A DNA stretch of 64,000 bases, from the NCBI GenBank assembly GCA_030762895.1, contig CM061068.1, forward strand, positions 80,377,228 to 80,441,227. The letters run 5' to 3'. Positions 54,725-64,000 of this stretch are shown here, piece by piece. This stretch comes from Sophora flavescens (lineage: Eukaryota > Streptophyta > Magnoliopsida > Fabales > Fabaceae). How positions within the stretch are numbered: position 1 is the first letter of the stretch; each line of letters begins with the position of its first letter. A model generated the notes under the pieces. It saw only the letters and a list, made by a program, of their open reading frames with translations, was not told the origin of the DNA and searched no databases. Made by a program: the position numbers and the translations under genes.

Positions 54725-56850
54725 TGACTCTCTTGAAAACGACAGTGTTAGTAACTCATCATACAATTTTGACTACTCCGTTGATCATGCTGAGGAGGTT
54801 GTTGATGATGACGGGGAAGTTCCCCCTGAACTATTGAGATTGGTAGAACAAGAAGCCAGGGAAATTCGGCCCCATGAAGAGCCGAATGAACTAATCAATT
54901 TGGGAACCAAAGATGATAAAAAAGAGGTAAAGATTGGCATTTCCCTGAAAGAAAAGGAGCGGAACAGGTTGATCAGGTTGTTGATGCATTATAAAGATGT
55001 TTTCGCATGGTCGTACCAAGACATGCCAGGGTTAGACCCCTGTGTCCCCCAGTAAAGCAGAAGCTACGAAGGATGAAAGCAGAAATGTCTTTAAAGATCA
55101 AGGAGGAGGTCAAGAAACAACTGGATGCAGGTTTCCTAGAAGTTGTAAAGTACCCTCAATGGGTTGCTAACATCGTTCCTGTTCCCAAGAAAGATGGAAA
55201 GGTTCGAATGTGTGTTGACTATCGAGATCTGAACAGAGCTAGCCCAAAAGATGACTTTCCTCTGCCTCACATTGATGTTCTTGTAGATAATACTGCTCAA
55301 CATGCATTATTCTCTTTCATGGACGGATTCTAGGGATAATCAGATCAAGATGGCACATCCAGATATGGAGAAAACTACATTTGTCACTTTATGGGGAACC
55401 TTTTGCTACAAGGTTATGCCCTTTGACTTGAAAAATGTCGGGGCAACATATCAGCGGGCTATGGTGGCTTTATTCCATGACATGATGCATAAGGAGATAG
55501 AAGTTTATGTAGATGACATGATCGCCAAGTCCAGATCCGAAGACGACCATGTTGATAATCTGCAGAAACTTTTTGAGCGGTTAAGAAAGTTTAAGCTCCG
55601 ATTGAATCCAGCCAAATGCGGTTTTGGAGTGAAATCAGGCAAGCTTCTCGGGTTCATTGTTAGTCAAGGAGGAATAGAGGTTGATCCTGAAAAGGTTCGA
55701 GCAATCATTGACATACCAACACCTCAAACAGAGAAGGAAGTTCGTGGGTTTTTAGGAAGATTGAACTACATTGCTAGGTTCATCTCCCAATTAACAGCGA
55801 CATGTGAATCAATCTTTAAATTGCTGCGCAAAAATCAGGCAGTCACATGGAATGAAGATTGTCAAAAAGCTTTTGAGAAGATCAAACAGTACCTACAAGA
55901 GCCTCCAGTCTTGGTTCCCTTGGTGCCAGGAAGACCTCTCATTATGTATTTGACTGTGCTAGATGAATCTATGGGTTGCGTACTGGGGCAGCACAATGAG
56001 TCAAGGAGGAAGGAACATGCCATCTATTTTCTAAGTAAGAAATTCACCAGTTGCGAAGCCAACTACTCACTGCTACAACGCACTTGTTGTGCCTTGGCTT
56101 GGGCGGCTCGCCGTTTGAGGCATTACATGTTGTGTTACACTACCTGGTTGGTGTCCAAAATGGACCCGATCAAGTATATCTTTAATAAGCCTGCTCTGAC
56201 TGGAAGAATTGCTCGCTGGCAGGTCCTGCTATCAGAATATGACATTGTCTATGTCACCCAAAAAGCAATAAAAGGGAGTGCTCTTGCAGAATATCAAGCC
56301 AATCAGCCAGTGGAAGATTATGGATCTATGCAATGTGATTTTCCAGATGAAGATATAATGGCTTTGTTTGATCGCGAGCAATCACTAGAAAAAGAAAAAT
56401 GGACCTTGTTATTTGACGGAGCTTCTAATGCATTGGGACATGGAATTGGGGCAATACTAATCTCACCGGAAAATGATTATTTCCATGTCACTGCAAGGCT
56501 TTGCTTTGATTGTACAAACAATATAGCCGAATATGAAGCTTGTGCGCTCGGGATCCTGGCAGCGATAGAATCAAAGGCAAGGATACTGGAGGTATATGGG
56601 GACTCTGCATTAGTCATCCACCAACTTAGAGGGGAATGGGAAACCCGAGATGCCAAGTTAATCCCGTACCATGATTACATCAAAGGCTTGATTGAGCAGT
56701 TTGATGAAGTCACATTTCATCATATTCCCGAGAAGATAACCAATTAGGTTGACGCTACTGCCTACCTTGTCCTTGATGTTCAAAGTAAGTGACGAGAGGA
56801 ACCTACCACTCATCAAAATGGAAAGTCGTGATCATCCTGCATATTGTCAA
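54725..56850 (+). pseudogene. Ogre reverse transcriptase plus two RNase H domains
   Basis: Opens DSLENDSVSN, then LMHYKDVFAWSYQDMPGLDP, where a short deletion loses the frame. RT blocks: VPVPKKDGKVRMCVDYRDLN, FSFMDG, frame change near 55332, KVMPF.LKN.GATYQRAM, and VYVDDMIAKS (the Y-V-D-D centre near 55510). A connection/first RNase H part follows (DESMGCVLGQ, AIYFLSKKF, LAWAARRLRHYML). Then a second, archaeal-type RNase H: LLFDGASNALGHGIGAIL (Asp), NIAEYEACALG (Glu), VYGDSALV (Asp). The second domain is typical of the Tat lineage. A stop at 56745 follows. Confidence 0.88.
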
Positions 56851-58129
56851 GTGATAGAGGAAGAGTCAGATCAAAAACTGTGGTACCATGACATCAAATG
56901 CTTCATCCAAAGAAGGGAATACCCTCCCGGCACTTTGTAAAAATGACAAAAGAACTCTAAGAAGACTTGCAATGGGTTTCTATTTAAATGGAGGTATTCT
57001 CTACAAAAGAAATCATGACATGGTGTTGTTGAGGTGCGTTGACGCAAAAGAAGCTAAACAGATAATTGAGGAGGTACATGAAGGATCTTTTGGAACACAC
57101 GCGAGTGGTCATGAAATGGCCAGAAAAATCTTGAGGGCTGGCCAATATTGGTTGACAATGGAGACTGATTGCTTTAATTACGCGAAGAAGTGCCTTAAGT
57201 GTCAAATATATGCTGATAGGGTTCATGTGCCACCAGCTCCCTTGAATGTCATGTCGGCACCCTGACCGTTCTCAATGTGGGGAATGGATGTGATCGGGCC
57301 AATCGAACCAAAAGCCTCAAATGGGCATCGCTTCATTCTTGTTGTAATTGATTATTTCACAAAGTGGGTTGAGACTGCATCATATCCCAATGTGACCAGG
57401 AATGTCGTGATCAAATTCATAAAAAGAGAATTAATTTGTCGTTATGGGTTGCCGAGTGAGATTATCACTGATAATGCGACCAACCTGAACAACAAGATGA
57501 TGAAGGAGATGTGCGAAAACTTCAAGATAAAGCATCACAATTCCTCCCCGTACTGCCCAAAGATGAACGGGGCGGTTGAGGCCGCTAATAAAAATATCAA
57601 GAAGATTGTCCAAAAGATGGTAGTGACGTACAAAGATTGGCACGAGATGTTACCTTTTGCTTTGCACGGCTATCGTACCTCCGTTCGCACCTCGACAGGG
57701 GCAACGCCATATTCTTTAGTGTATGGAATGGAGGCAGTGCTCCCGATTGAAGTAGAGATCCCCTCATTAAGGATACTGAGAGAAGCAAAACTGGAAGAAG
57801 CTGAGTGGGTTCAGGATCGACTGAACCAATTGAACCTCATCGAAGAGAAGAGATTAGCAGCACTGTGTCACGGTCAATTGTACCAGAAAAGGTTGATGAG
57901 GGCTTACGAGAAGAAAGTACGCCCCCGGCAGTTTCGGGAAGGTGATCTGGTGCTCAAAAAGATCCTACCAATCCAAAAGGATTATCGAGGGAAGTGGACC
58001 CCGAACTACGACGAACCTTATGTAGTGAAAAAGGCATTCTCTGGAGGGGCTTTAATTCTCACCAGGATGGATGGGGAAGATCTTCCACTCCCTGTAAACT
58101 CAGATGCGGTCAAAAAGTATTATGCCTAA
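56851..58129 (+). pseudogene. Ogre integrase
   Basis: A zinc-binding H-H-C-C region at about 57075-57210 (VHEGSFGTHASGHEMARKIL, then CLKCQIYADR). A TGA at 57263 (Trp-to-stop) splits the frame. The catalytic core runs from 57275: MWGMDVIGPIEP (Asp), IITDNATNLN (Asp), MNGAVEAANKNIKKI (Glu), then YRTSVRTSTGATPYSLVYG and a basic C-terminal GKWTPNYDEPYVVKK. It ends TAA at 58127-58129. No chromodomain is seen, as expected for the Tat branch. Confidence 0.88.
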
Positions 58130-59074
58130 ACACACTTCCCAAGAAGAAGAAGAAAAGAAAAGAAAAATTGAAAAATGAAAAAAAAAGAAAAGCTCGCTAG
58201 ACTGAAAATCTGAAAAGACAGTCTAGGCAAAAGTTAGAGCAACCCGCTAGGATGAAAACCTGAAAAGGCGATCTAGGAAAAAGTTAGGGTTCAAAAAAAA
58301 AAACATAACAATGGAAGTGTCGTCAAGCCGATGAACTGGGGCAGTCAGTAGGTTGGATGTATGAAGACTGGGGCAAACAACATCTCTGAAGCCAATTAAT
58401 GAGCAGTCAATATTGTATGAGGGATACTAACATTAGTCATTGAGAGAGACATCACCTGAGGAGATGCGATTCTACTCCGCAATGTTTTACAATTTATACT
58501 TTGTACACCTTTTTCAATCCAAATATAATGACGTTGACTTCCTTTATTTTATTTCGCTACCTTGGTCCCTTTCTCTTAACTTTTGTCATTTGTGTGTGTA
58601 CATTCATCTTGGTAAGTATATACCGAAATGTGAAACAAGTATTATTTTTTTTAAGTAATTAGAATTCCTTAGAAAGCCTAAAAAGGTCATGGGGGGCACG
58701 ATGCTTCCCCTATAAAGGGCACTGAAGAAAGGAAGGAATATTGAGAATCAACCATCGAGTTAATTATCATCAAGAGCGCCTATCATCAGAAAATAAAAGT
58801 GCATGATATCTTTTCTGATAATATGGGACTTATTTTAGTTCATCCTCAAGACTAACTGTGATCCATGCTTTTAAGGGGTCAAGGTGCCATAACGAAAGAC
58901 ACAGCAAAAAGGAAATAATTTCATCAAAAGTATCTTTTGCATTGTGCCCAAAATAATAAGGGTTTTCTTCATTAGCATTCAACGAAAGGCATCTTATGCA
59001 TTATCATTCTATCAATGAGCAAAATCAACATTCATATTGCATTTGTCTATATGGCCTCACAAGCCTTTATCTTT

Positions 59075-59570
59075 CGGTTCGAGCTTCTAACGGCAATCCA
59101 CCCCGTAAGCTCTTTTATCTTTCTCGTTCGAGCACCTCACGGCAATCCACCCCGTAAGCTCATTTATCTTTCTGTTCGAGCTTCGACAGCAATCCACCCC
59201 GTAGGCTATTTTATCTTTCTGCTTCGAGCTTCCGACTGGGTAATCCACCCCGTAAGCTCTTTTATCTTTCTCGTTCGAGCTTCTCACGGCAATCCACCCC
59301 GTAAGCTCTTTTAGTTTTCTGCTCGAGCTTTCGACTGCAATCCACCCCGTAAGCTCCTTTTATCTTTATGTTCAAGCTTCCACTGTAATCCACCCCATAA
59401 GCTCTTTTATCTTTCTCGTTCGAGCTTCTCACGAGCAATCCACCCCGTAAGCACTTTTAGCTTTCGACCTGAGTTTCGACGGGAAACCCACCCCGTAAGT
59501 TCTTTTATCTTTCTTTTCAAGCTTCTCAGGGGCAATCCACCCCGTAAACTTTTTATCTTCGTTTTTTTTA
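59075..59570 (+). repeat. ~50-bp tandem array before the Ogre 3' LTR, about ten units
   Basis: Units share CAATCCACCCCGTAAGC, CTTTTATCTTTCT and TTCGAGCTT. The array lies entirely upstream of the purine tract. Confidence 0.88.
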
Positions 59571-59783
59571 AGCTCAGCAAGTAAATCAATCTTGCAAGCT
59601 TTTATGTGTAAACCTCGGTGAGCAATCCAACCTACGGGTTCTTTACAGGAATTGGCATTATAGTCATAGGTCCTTTTGTTTGTCAATGTACCTCGAACAA
59701 AATTGGAGTTCATATCTTTACTCGTTGCTTATAACGATAATAGGTTAACTATGGTGACACCTATTATCTAATAAGAAGCAAGT

Positions 59784-59795
59784 AAAAAGGGGCAG
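59784..59795 (+). other. Polypurine tract of the Ogre-like element
   Basis: AAAAAGGGGCAG directly before the 3' LTR start TGTGAACACC. Confidence 0.7.
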
Positions 59796-59796
59796 T

Positions 59797-62483
59797 TGTG
59801 AACACCTAATTTTGTCCGGGTATTTTATCATTTTAATTAATATATTTAAAAATAAAAAGTACAAATTTGCAAGAAAATAAAAAAAAAAAATAGTTTTTGT
59901 TCATGCTCATGATTTCCTTTTGGTTGCAAGTCCTTTTTAAATCCATCTTCCTAGCCCATGTTCTTTAGCCCAAATCCTAGTAAGGAAAAAAAAGAGAAAA
60001 AAGGAAAAAAAGAAAAAAGAAAAATAACATATAGATATATGCTTCCTGTCATTAAGAAATATATAAAATAATAATAATAATAAATAGATAAAAAAAAAGA
60101 GGGAGTTCTTGTTGCAATAGTGGGACAATGGGTAAGAGACAAAAATTTTTAATTTTGTCTCAGAACCAAAGGCTAAGTTAAGCTTTGTTAAATTTGCAAA
60201 GGATGAGAATTTGAAATCCAAGCATGAAAAGGGAAGATATCATCCTGCTACTCCTTATCTCTCACGCAAGATCAGCAAGGTCAATAACAACAAAGGGCCA
60301 AAATAGACTAAATACAAGAAAGGAAAATGGCAAAGACAAAGCAAGACATATCGATACAAAATCAACCAGATTGAAATGAGAAAAAGCCTATCCAATGTAA
60401 TCAAAGCAGAAGATTACCGGTTTCCTTGTTTTTTTTTAATCTTGCTATCGGTATAAATGACAACAGAGATAGAGAACAAGGAGGAGGAAAAATTTTGGAA
60501 GGAGGACCAACCCAGGACGGTAGAGGTTTTTTTTTTGGCCGGGAGGGAATCACTCGCTCTTCTTCAAGCTCTCTAATCTCATTTTTCCTTCATCCTCACT
60601 ACCCAAGCAGAACCTTCACCATCTTTTTCCAAAAGCCAAAATGTCACTCACCATTAAACACCCATAACCATCTTTTTCATCTTCCTCCCCAACAACATCA
60701 CCTTCAATAACAAAAATACAACAACCGGAACCCACCACAGCTCACCAAACAACATCCTCTCTGCTCCGCCCATCTCCGCCGTGTGGACCACCGCCGCTTG
60801 CACCGTCTCGCGTCTCCAGACGAATCCGACCAGCCACCTGGGTCCGATTTCCCATAGCCGCCGCCGGAACCACGTCTCTGCCCAAAGACCGCCTCTCCGT
60901 CGCCGCCTGCTCCTCCGGATTTGTTTCCTTCCTCCGCCGCACACCACCTTCATCCACTCATCCCATCTCGCCGCGCCGTTGTCTCCATCTTTGTACCGCC
61001 CGACCGTCCCCTCCGCCGCCCGCATGCCGTGATCTCATTGTCGCAAGCCCCCGCCGCACCACCGATCCGCGTTCCTCCTCCCTCCGCTCCATTCACCTCC
61101 ATCCGATCGACGCCTCGCCACCGATCAACCACCGTGGAACTGGGCATCGACCAATCGCCGCGTGGAGAAGCCTCCTCCTCGCTCGCCGCCTTCCCCCTCT
61201 GTCTGCAGCTCCTTGGTCCTTCATTGGTAATGTAGAAGCGAGCCTCCGATGGTGCTTGTTTTCTTTTAACTTTATTTTCAGTTTTTATTATGTGAATTGT
61301 TAACTTATTTGGGTTTTGGGCCGTTGTTTTGCTCTTTTATTTGGACCAAGTCCTTTCGGAAATTGATGCCAAGCTAAAGTGCAAAATTTTTTTGAAATTA
61401 CAAAACATAAAAAATAAAAACAAAATATAAAAATTCTGTTTTTTTTAAAAATTTATTCACGCGACAATTTATGATATTGATGTATGAATTTTCATCCTCA
61501 AGCGCCATATGAATTGTAAGGGCTCATCGTATAGTTTGACTATCTTTAACCCTATGTGAGAGTGAATTATCCCTTTTTAATAAAATAAAATAAAATAAAT
61601 GTTTTTTTTTTAAATTTACCCCTTTAACCAATTCCCTTATGTAAAATGTTTTTTTGTTCAATTTACTATTTTTAACCAAATTTTATCCAATTTTTATAAA
61701 ATAAAAATTTAATTGAATTACATGAACAATCTACGACGTTGATGTATGATTTTCATCCTCAAGTGGCGTATGCATTGTAAGGGTTTATCGTATAGCGCTG
61801 CTATCTTGGATTCTGTGCAAGAGTGAATTTATTTTGAAATAAAATCTTTTTTTTTTAAAAAAGGGGTTAAAAAAAATTCAAATCTTTATAAAAAATATAA
61901 AATCAATAAACCAATCAAACTTTTTTTCCAAAAGAACTACGTGGCTTTGAGTTTCCCACCACACCCGGGAATATGTAGGAGCAAGATAAATCATCTTGTC
62001 AAGCCAAAATTAAATTTCCCTTTTTTTGTGTCTCTTTTTATATTAAAATAATTAATCAAAATAATTAAACTTGTCTGTTTTTAGGGATGCTCTATGGACA
62101 CGGTGCCATGTTCAACCTCATTTAGTTTTTATAAACAATAAATTTAAAAAATGTAAAAATTAATAAAAATTTAAAATATTGAAAATTAAAAATAATTTTT
62201 TCTTGTAAATATTTTTTTGGGTAAAATAAATATTTTAAAGGTTATTAAAATGTTTTTGCACAATTAACTTGAGGTACCGTTTTTTTAAACGGGCGATGTG
62301 GGGTGCTAACACCTTCCCTATTCGTAACCGATTACCGAATCCAAATCTCTATCTTTTTTTTAAAGACCAATTTCCTTAAAATAAATGGTTTTTCCAATGT
62401 TTTTTCCACATAAAATATTGGTGGCGACACCTCTTTTTTTTTTACCTTCTTTTTCGCGACTCACGGACAGGACCGTCGCGACA
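59797..62483 (+). repeat. 3' LTR of the Ogre-like element
   Basis: Starts TGTGAACACCTAATTTTGTC and ends GACCGTCGCGACA. It contains a GC-rich island at about 60760-61200 matching that of the 5' LTR, and the 185-base segment 61744-61928 missing from the 5' LTR. That segment is part of a diverged second copy of the 61455-61570 stretch (TTTTCATCCTCAAG, AATTGTAAGGG, AGAGTGAATT). Confidence 0.93.
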
Positions 62484-62488
62484 TGTGT
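62484..62488. other. Target-site duplication TGTGT, right copy
   Basis: Matches 44811-44815. Confidence 0.9.
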
Positions 62489-62871
62489 ACTTGTTTAAGG
62501 TACCACTCATTGTATTGAATCTTGAATTGTCCAAGTTGGATAGTTTGGGAAAAAACTTTTTCTTCATTTAGTTAAAATATTTATTCATTAATTCTCATAT
62601 GTTATATATTTGATGAAAGTTCGGTCTGATGCATTTTCTTTCGTTCTTCGGGTGCATACTTTACCGTGGTGTTTTTCACTGCGTTCAAGTCGTGTATGCC
62701 GGAGACCGATGGGAAATTATGCCAAAATTTTGTCAAGTATGAGCATGAGAGTTAATGACTAACTGTTAACCGAATGTTGAAAAAGTTTCTTCTCGACAGG
62801 GTAGTAGGCCATAGCCACGTCATAAGTAGTTGATGAAGATCTTGGCCTAAGTACGGGTTATTGTTGTAGTT
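62489..62871 (+). promoter_or_regulatory. E5 TNP2 leader
   Basis: Homologous to the E3 leader on the minus strand of 38140-37750, including GTTTGGGAAAAAACTTTTTC and GTTGAAAAAGTTTCTTCTCG. Noncoding in both. Confidence 0.6.
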
Positions 62872-63280
62872 ATGGATTGCGATTGAATGAATGCTAGACG
62901 GACAAGTGATGAGTATGAGAACAGAGGAAGATTTTCTACAAATTGCTAAAAGAAATCTTCCCGATAGTAGTAATGGAAAGTTTTATTGTCCTTGTGTTAA
63001 TTGTTTGAATGGGAGACGACTAGAAGTCGAGGAGATACGGGAGCATCTTATTTGTAAGGGGATTTGTAAGAGTTATACAATATGGATATGGCATGGTGAA
63101 TTGTTAGACAGGTCAAGGATGTCTCAAAGAGAGAGGAAGTTGATGACTTAGATATGGACGATCGACTAGAGGGACATGATCCGTGATATTGGGCAAGAGT
63201 CTTTTCAGCAAACACATGTGTATGACACTTTGTGCAAAGATCCGACGTGCCTTTGTATCCGGGCTGCACTAATGACACTT
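62872..63280 (+). pseudogene. TNP2 N-terminal remnant of E5
   Basis: ATG at 62872, then a premature TGA where E3 has Trp, and MNARRTSDEYEN in frame after it. After a frame change: FYCPCVNCLNGRRLEVEEI, HLICKGICKSYTIW, and in a further frame DMIRDIGQESFQQTHVYDTLC. The gene stops at about 63280 (YPGCTND). The remaining ~2.7 kb of TNP2 is absent, and ORF2 begins about 55 bases later, so this is an internal-deletion derivative. Confidence 0.82.
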
Positions 63281-63336
63281 TGATATAACTCGATTCTTAC
63301 CGACATTACATTTTTTGTGTGTCTAAATAGGCATAC

Positions 63337-64000
63337 ATGGCTGATCACGAGGACATCCCTCCTTCGCGCAGCGGCCTGGAGACCCCGCCTAAACGCAAAA
63401 AGGGTAGAGGTGCCACACGGTTAAGGAATTTGACCACAATTGTGGTGCTAATCAAAGGATACGGATCCGGTTTGATGAATGTTGCAAGCCTCGTAGGGCC
63501 AATGGCCGATCGGGTCACGGTTTTGGGCTTCGTTGCTCAAGCAAGACTAGTATTCTTATTGAGGATTGGGACCATGTACCGGAGAGTGTGAAGGATCAGA
63601 TATGGGATAGCATCATGGTATCTATACTTTTAATGTCTTTTTTTTTATTTATTTTATTTAACCATATTAATATCATACACTAATTTCTCCATTTTGTTGT
63701 GTAATATAGCTCACCTTTGAAGTGCCCAATACCGAGCGTATGAGGAGGACATGGATAAAGTATGTGGGTGATTGGAGGTAATTTAAGGTGGACCTGGGCA
63801 GATATTACATATTTGGGCAGCGTGACAAGTCCCCACTTGAAACATACTCGTTTCTTGACCAGGAGACTTGGGATCGTTTTGTTCAGTCCTGACATGAGGC
63901 CTCCCACCAGGTTAACTTAATTGAGTCATCTGTTAATTTAATTAATTTTATCAATTTACGTAATACGATTGTCTGTGATTTATAACAGGTGAAAAGGAAA
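63337..64000 (+). pseudogene. CACTA second gene (ORF2) of E5, N-terminal part, runs off window
   Basis: MADHEDIPPSRSGLETPPKR starts at 63337 after an acceptor (TCTAAATAG). Exon 1 (63337-63617) shifts frame near 63450, then reads ILIEDWDHVPESVKDQIWDS. Exon 2 (63710-63911) reads LTFEVPNTERMRRTWIKYVG, DLGRYYIF and TWDRFVQS, with a TAA near 63780 and a TGA at 63891-63893. Exon 3 starts at about 63990 (after TTATAACAG). It is colinear with E3 ORF2 exons 34389-34105, 34005-33802 and 33714 onward. Confidence 0.8.

Larger units (their letters stand above)
58130..59796 (+). other. Ogre 3' noncoding region
   Basis: Two diverged ~55-base units (CGCTAGACTGAAAATCTG and CGCTAGGATGAAAACCTG, 58193-58285), then noncoding DNA, then the ~50-bp tandem array, ending in the purine tract. 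The open frames at 59015-59314 and its reverse are products of the array. Confidence 0.6.
44816..62483 (+). mobile_element. Ogre/Tat-type Ty3-gypsy LTR retrotransposon, 17,668 bp
   Basis: Two LTRs of about 2.5 and 2.7 kb (TGTAAACACC...CGCGACA and TGTGAACACC...CGCGACA), a TGTGT target duplication, a primer site TGGCGACTCCACTGGGGAC and a purine tract before the 3' LTR. Marks of the Ogre group are the very large size, an extra ORF1 before gag, a noncoding gap between protease and reverse transcriptase, two RNase H domains, and a long 3' noncoding tail with tandem repeats. All coding regions carry stops and frameshifts, and the LTRs differ by scattered changes and a 185-base indel, so the copy is old and inactive. 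Confidence 0.93.
41848..64000 (+). mobile_element. CACTA transposon E5 (sister of E3), interrupted by Ogre-like element, 3' end outside window
   Basis: The left end TACTAGTGCAAAATATG (first base changed from C) is followed by ACATCG(G/A)TT...AACCGATGT palindromes of the E3 type (41875-42170). 44755-44815 and 62489-62871 together match the E3 leader 38190-37750 with no gap once the inserted retrotransposon and one TGTGT are removed, which shows that both halves are one element. Right of it lie the TNP2 N-terminus (62872) and ORF2 (63337 onward), both plus strand. Cargo is at 42190-44750. Confidence 0.82.

Noticed and set aside
59015..59713. Repeat proteins on both strands
   Set aside because: Created by translation of the ~50-bp tandem array.

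Overview
This window looks like pericentromeric or other repeat-rich DNA from a plant, most likely a legume. Coding is split by introns with GT/AG borders, noncoding DNA is very AT-rich, and nearly every recognisable protein belongs to a plant transposable element. The legume guess rests mainly on a giant Ogre/Tat-type Ty3/gypsy retrotransposon and is an inference. I found no intact host gene, no rRNA or tRNA gene and no bacterial-type system.

Layout. (1) 1-10141: most of a plus-strand CACTA (En/Spm) transposon, E1, whose 5' end lies outside the window. Its TNP2 transposase is split by a minus-strand LTR-retrotransposon fragment (1639-~5143), followed by a second many-exon gene (5788-~9040) with a C48/Ulp1-like protease end. 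E1 is itself inserted in an LTR of the same LTR family (10142-11075). (2) 11076-16292: AT-rich DNA with a Stowaway-like MITE, diverged repeat copies, a tandem array and a 25-bp minisatellite. (3) 16296-23354: complete CACTA element E2 (target duplication AGG), with a dead minus-strand TNP2 and an unusual 5' half holding two copies of a small plus-strand ORF module. (4) 23358-30152: spacer with a SINE that has a perfect 16-bp target duplication, a 2.6-kb fold-back element and a Pack-MULE-like element. (5) 30156-40238: complete CACTA element E3 (target duplication TGA), with minus-strand TNP2 and ORF2 and a captured fragment of an HNH-endonuclease host gene. (6) 41395-64000: a nest in which a CACTA end (E4) abuts CACTA element E5, a sister of E3, and E5 is interrupted by a complete 17,668-bp Ogre-like retrotransposon (44816-62483, target duplication TGTGT). 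E5 resumes at 62484 and runs off the window.

How the parts relate. In E1, E3 and E5 the two CACTA genes lie in the order TNP2 then ORF2. TNP2 is the transposase that acts on the terminal CACTA repeats and the subterminal palindromes. ORF2 is a fused Transposase_24 / Transposase_23 / Ulp1-like protein. All copies carry stops and frameshifts, so none looks autonomous today. The most interesting observation is that sister elements E3 and E5 keep matching termini and matching 5' leader/TNP2 sequence but hold different host-derived cargo in the same slot: an HNH-endonuclease fragment in E3 and an RNase H-like fragment in E5, each in sense with TNP2.
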